DNA of 64,000 bases, taken from contig CAMYIE010000008.1 of NCBI GenBank assembly GCA_947258405.1, positions 1 through 64,000 on the forward strand, in the 5' to 3' direction. The notes under the pieces are model-generated. The model was not told where the DNA came from. It was given only the letters and a program-made list of their open reading frames with translations, and ran no database searches. The translations under genes and the position numbers were made by a program. Positions 63,260 to 64,000 of this stretch are shown piece by piece. Source of the DNA: an uncultured Eudoraea sp. Lineage in GTDB: Bacteria > Bacteroidota > Bacteroidia > Flavobacteriales > Flavobacteriaceae. Each line of letters begins with the position of its first letter. Position 1 is the stretch's first letter.

Positions 63260-63576
63260 TATCGATATTTATCGGCTTCACGTTTGTCTTCATCCATGAA
63301 TTTCTGAATCTGTTTCTTCTCCCAGTCTTTACCAAAAAAAGGATTAAGGTTAAAGGTGTGAATGGCATGAAACAGCAAGCCAATACCCCAGAATACTGGC
63401 GTTACAAAGGTGCCAAATTCCCAAAAACTATCAGAATCATTGTAGCTCCTCAGCGCTATGTTTATCAATATGAAGGCATTAACCCCAATATATACCGCAA
63501 GATGGATATAAAATCCCTTGAGCTCATCGAGCCGTTTTTTGGCCCTTTTTATTTTATCGTCTTTGTTATCTTCCAT
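63259..63576 (-). CDS. 2TM-domain protein, copy 2
   Basis: I start at ATG 63576 (105 residues, MEDNKDDKIKRAKKRLDEL); the 14 upstream residues of the frame fall within the preceding coupling region. It has two membrane segments (about residues 24-42 and 55-75), with VTPVFWGIGLLFHAIHTF in the second, and ends FFGKDWEKKQIQKFMDEDKR. It is alike to its two neighbours in helix positions and in the KDWE/K-Q-I-x-x-F-M motif, so the array arose by duplication. Its stop overlaps the next start by one base. Confidence 0.88.
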   Translation of the reverse strand: MEDNKDDKIKRAKKRLDELKGFYIHLAVYIGVNAFILINIALRSYNDSDSFWEFGTFVTPVFWGIGLLFHAIHTFNLNPFFGKDWEKKQIQKFMDEDKREADKYR

Positions 63577-63608
63577 AATCTTTCTTCTTATTATTCCGTG
63601 TAAAACTC

Positions 63609-63914
63609 TTAAACCCAACGGTTTTCATCTTTGTCGTCTTCTTCCATAAATTCCTGGATTTTTCGCTCTTCCCAATTGCTTCCAAAGAATGGATTCAATC
63701 CAAAAACCTTAAAAGCGTGAAATGTGAGCCCAATACCCCATCCGAAGGCAGCCCAGAGAAACCACATATAGCGCCACTGGTTCGTCCAGTAGTTGATTCC
63801 AGCGAGTATAGAGATGACGATGATATAGGAAGTGAGGTTGCTGTAAAACTTTTTCAGGGATTCCACTCGATCTTTTGCTCTTAAATACTTGCTTTCTCTG
63901 TTTAGATCTTCCAT
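63609..63914 (-). CDS. 2TM-domain protein, copy 3
   Basis: A 101-residue protein, with helical basic N terminus (KYLRAKDRVESLKKFYSNL), two membrane segments (about residues 32-47 and 52-70, with WAAFGWGIGLTFHAFKVFG in the second) and the C-terminal motif FFGSNWEERKIQEFMEEDDK. It is the closest of the three to copy 2. Start ATG 63914. Small basic/acidic ends on both sides of a membrane hairpin suggest a protein-interaction role, perhaps with the histidine kinase. Confidence 0.88.
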   Translation of the reverse strand: MEDLNRESKYLRAKDRVESLKKFYSNLTSYIIVISILAGINYWTNQWRYMWFLWAAFGWGIGLTFHAFKVFGLNPFFGSNWEERKIQEFMEEDDKDENRWV

Positions 63915-63967
63915 TTTTATTTTAATTATAGGTTTTGTCAGTTGTTTTCACTGGTTACATATCTCTT

Positions 63968-64000
63968 TTAGAAATCCTCCTGCTCCATTAACTCCTTCAG
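63968..64000 (-). CDS. C-terminal end of a further gene, probably a 2TM-domain protein or kinase
   Basis: On the minus strand the last eleven codons before the window edge read LKELMEQEDF then stop. This fits the conserved end of the 2TM array (for example KIQEFMEEDD), so a fourth 2TM-type protein, or the 2TM kinase, continues outside the window. Confidence 0.5.
   Translation of the reverse strand: MKELMEQEDF

Noticed and set aside
1-64000. CRISPR arrays, tRNA or rRNA genes, insertion sequences, prophage or integrase genes
   Set aside because: Looked for by eye on both strands; no repeat-spacer pattern, cloverleaf, transposase, integrase or terminal inverted repeats were seen. A short tRNA could escape inspection, and a tRNAscan run would settle that.

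Overview
The window is chromosomal DNA from a member of the Bacteroidota, almost certainly a marine-type Flavobacteriaceae. The signs are: many gene families typical of that group (the DUF5777 barrel, DUF4199, 2TM-domain proteins, a GlmU-like protein of the TIGR03991 type, an ECF sigma factor with a Spy-like sensor), a short CarB of 950 residues, weak Shine-Dalgarno sequences, and repeated matches to the Bacteroidota promoter consensus TAnnTTTG, several with a TTTG/TTG about 16-21 bases upstream. Gene density is high, most genes are housekeeping, and I see no prophage, insertion sequence, integron, CRISPR array, rRNA or tRNA. Genus-level placement is not possible from inspection alone.

Layout. 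1-5.1 kb: the C-terminal part of rmuC, a small membrane protein, and the whole oxidative pentose phosphate branch (zwf-pgl on the minus strand, gnd divergent). 5.1-9.9 kb: an outer-membrane barrel protein, a YceI protein, carB and the 52-residue rpmH, with a clear promoter and terminator for rpmH. 10-18.3 kb: small envelope proteins, a lytic transglycosylase, an alpha/beta hydrolase divergent from a small GNAT protein, mtaB, a GlmU-like protein, zinc-free L31, DUF4199 and a glycosyltransferase. 18.5-29.2 kb: phosphohexomutase and an MsbA-like ABC exporter, an ECF sigma/anti-sigma-like/sensor module, an rRNA methyltransferase and purL.

29.3-37.2 kb is a fatty-acid beta-oxidation locus: acyl-CoA ligase, then a MarR regulator followed by a FadN-type hydratase/dehydrogenase, a thiolase and an acyl-CoA dehydrogenase. 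A perfect 30-bp palindrome sits on the MarR promoter and is the best candidate operator in the window. 37.2-51.6 kb carries a DPP III-type peptidase, a PLP decarboxylase, trehalose metabolism (a GH15 enzyme divergent from an OtsA-OtsB fusion), and a run of three exported metallopeptidase-like proteins, then a YdeI protein and an amidohydrolase.

51.7-64 kb carries a two-subunit molybdenum hydroxylase exported by Tat, a large BNR/VPS10-like repeat protein, an alpha/beta hydrolase-OsmC fusion, a DUF1905/YdeI gene broken by one in-frame TGA, a Cu/Zn superoxide dismutase, a LETM1-related protein, and an array of 2TM-domain genes ending in a LytTR response regulator.

I did not find a large unknown system such as a new defence island. 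The observations most worth following are the 30-bp palindrome of the MarR/fad unit, the nonsense-interrupted YdeI gene, the divergent hydrolase/GNAT intergenic region (matching 11-bp sites and a terminator-like leader hairpin), the exported peptidase trio with an altered M28 metal site and an unassigned HExxH protein, the ECF module with an internally repeated anti-sigma-like protein, and a possible 38-residue membrane protein in the only long gene-free stretch (60.3-60.87 kb).
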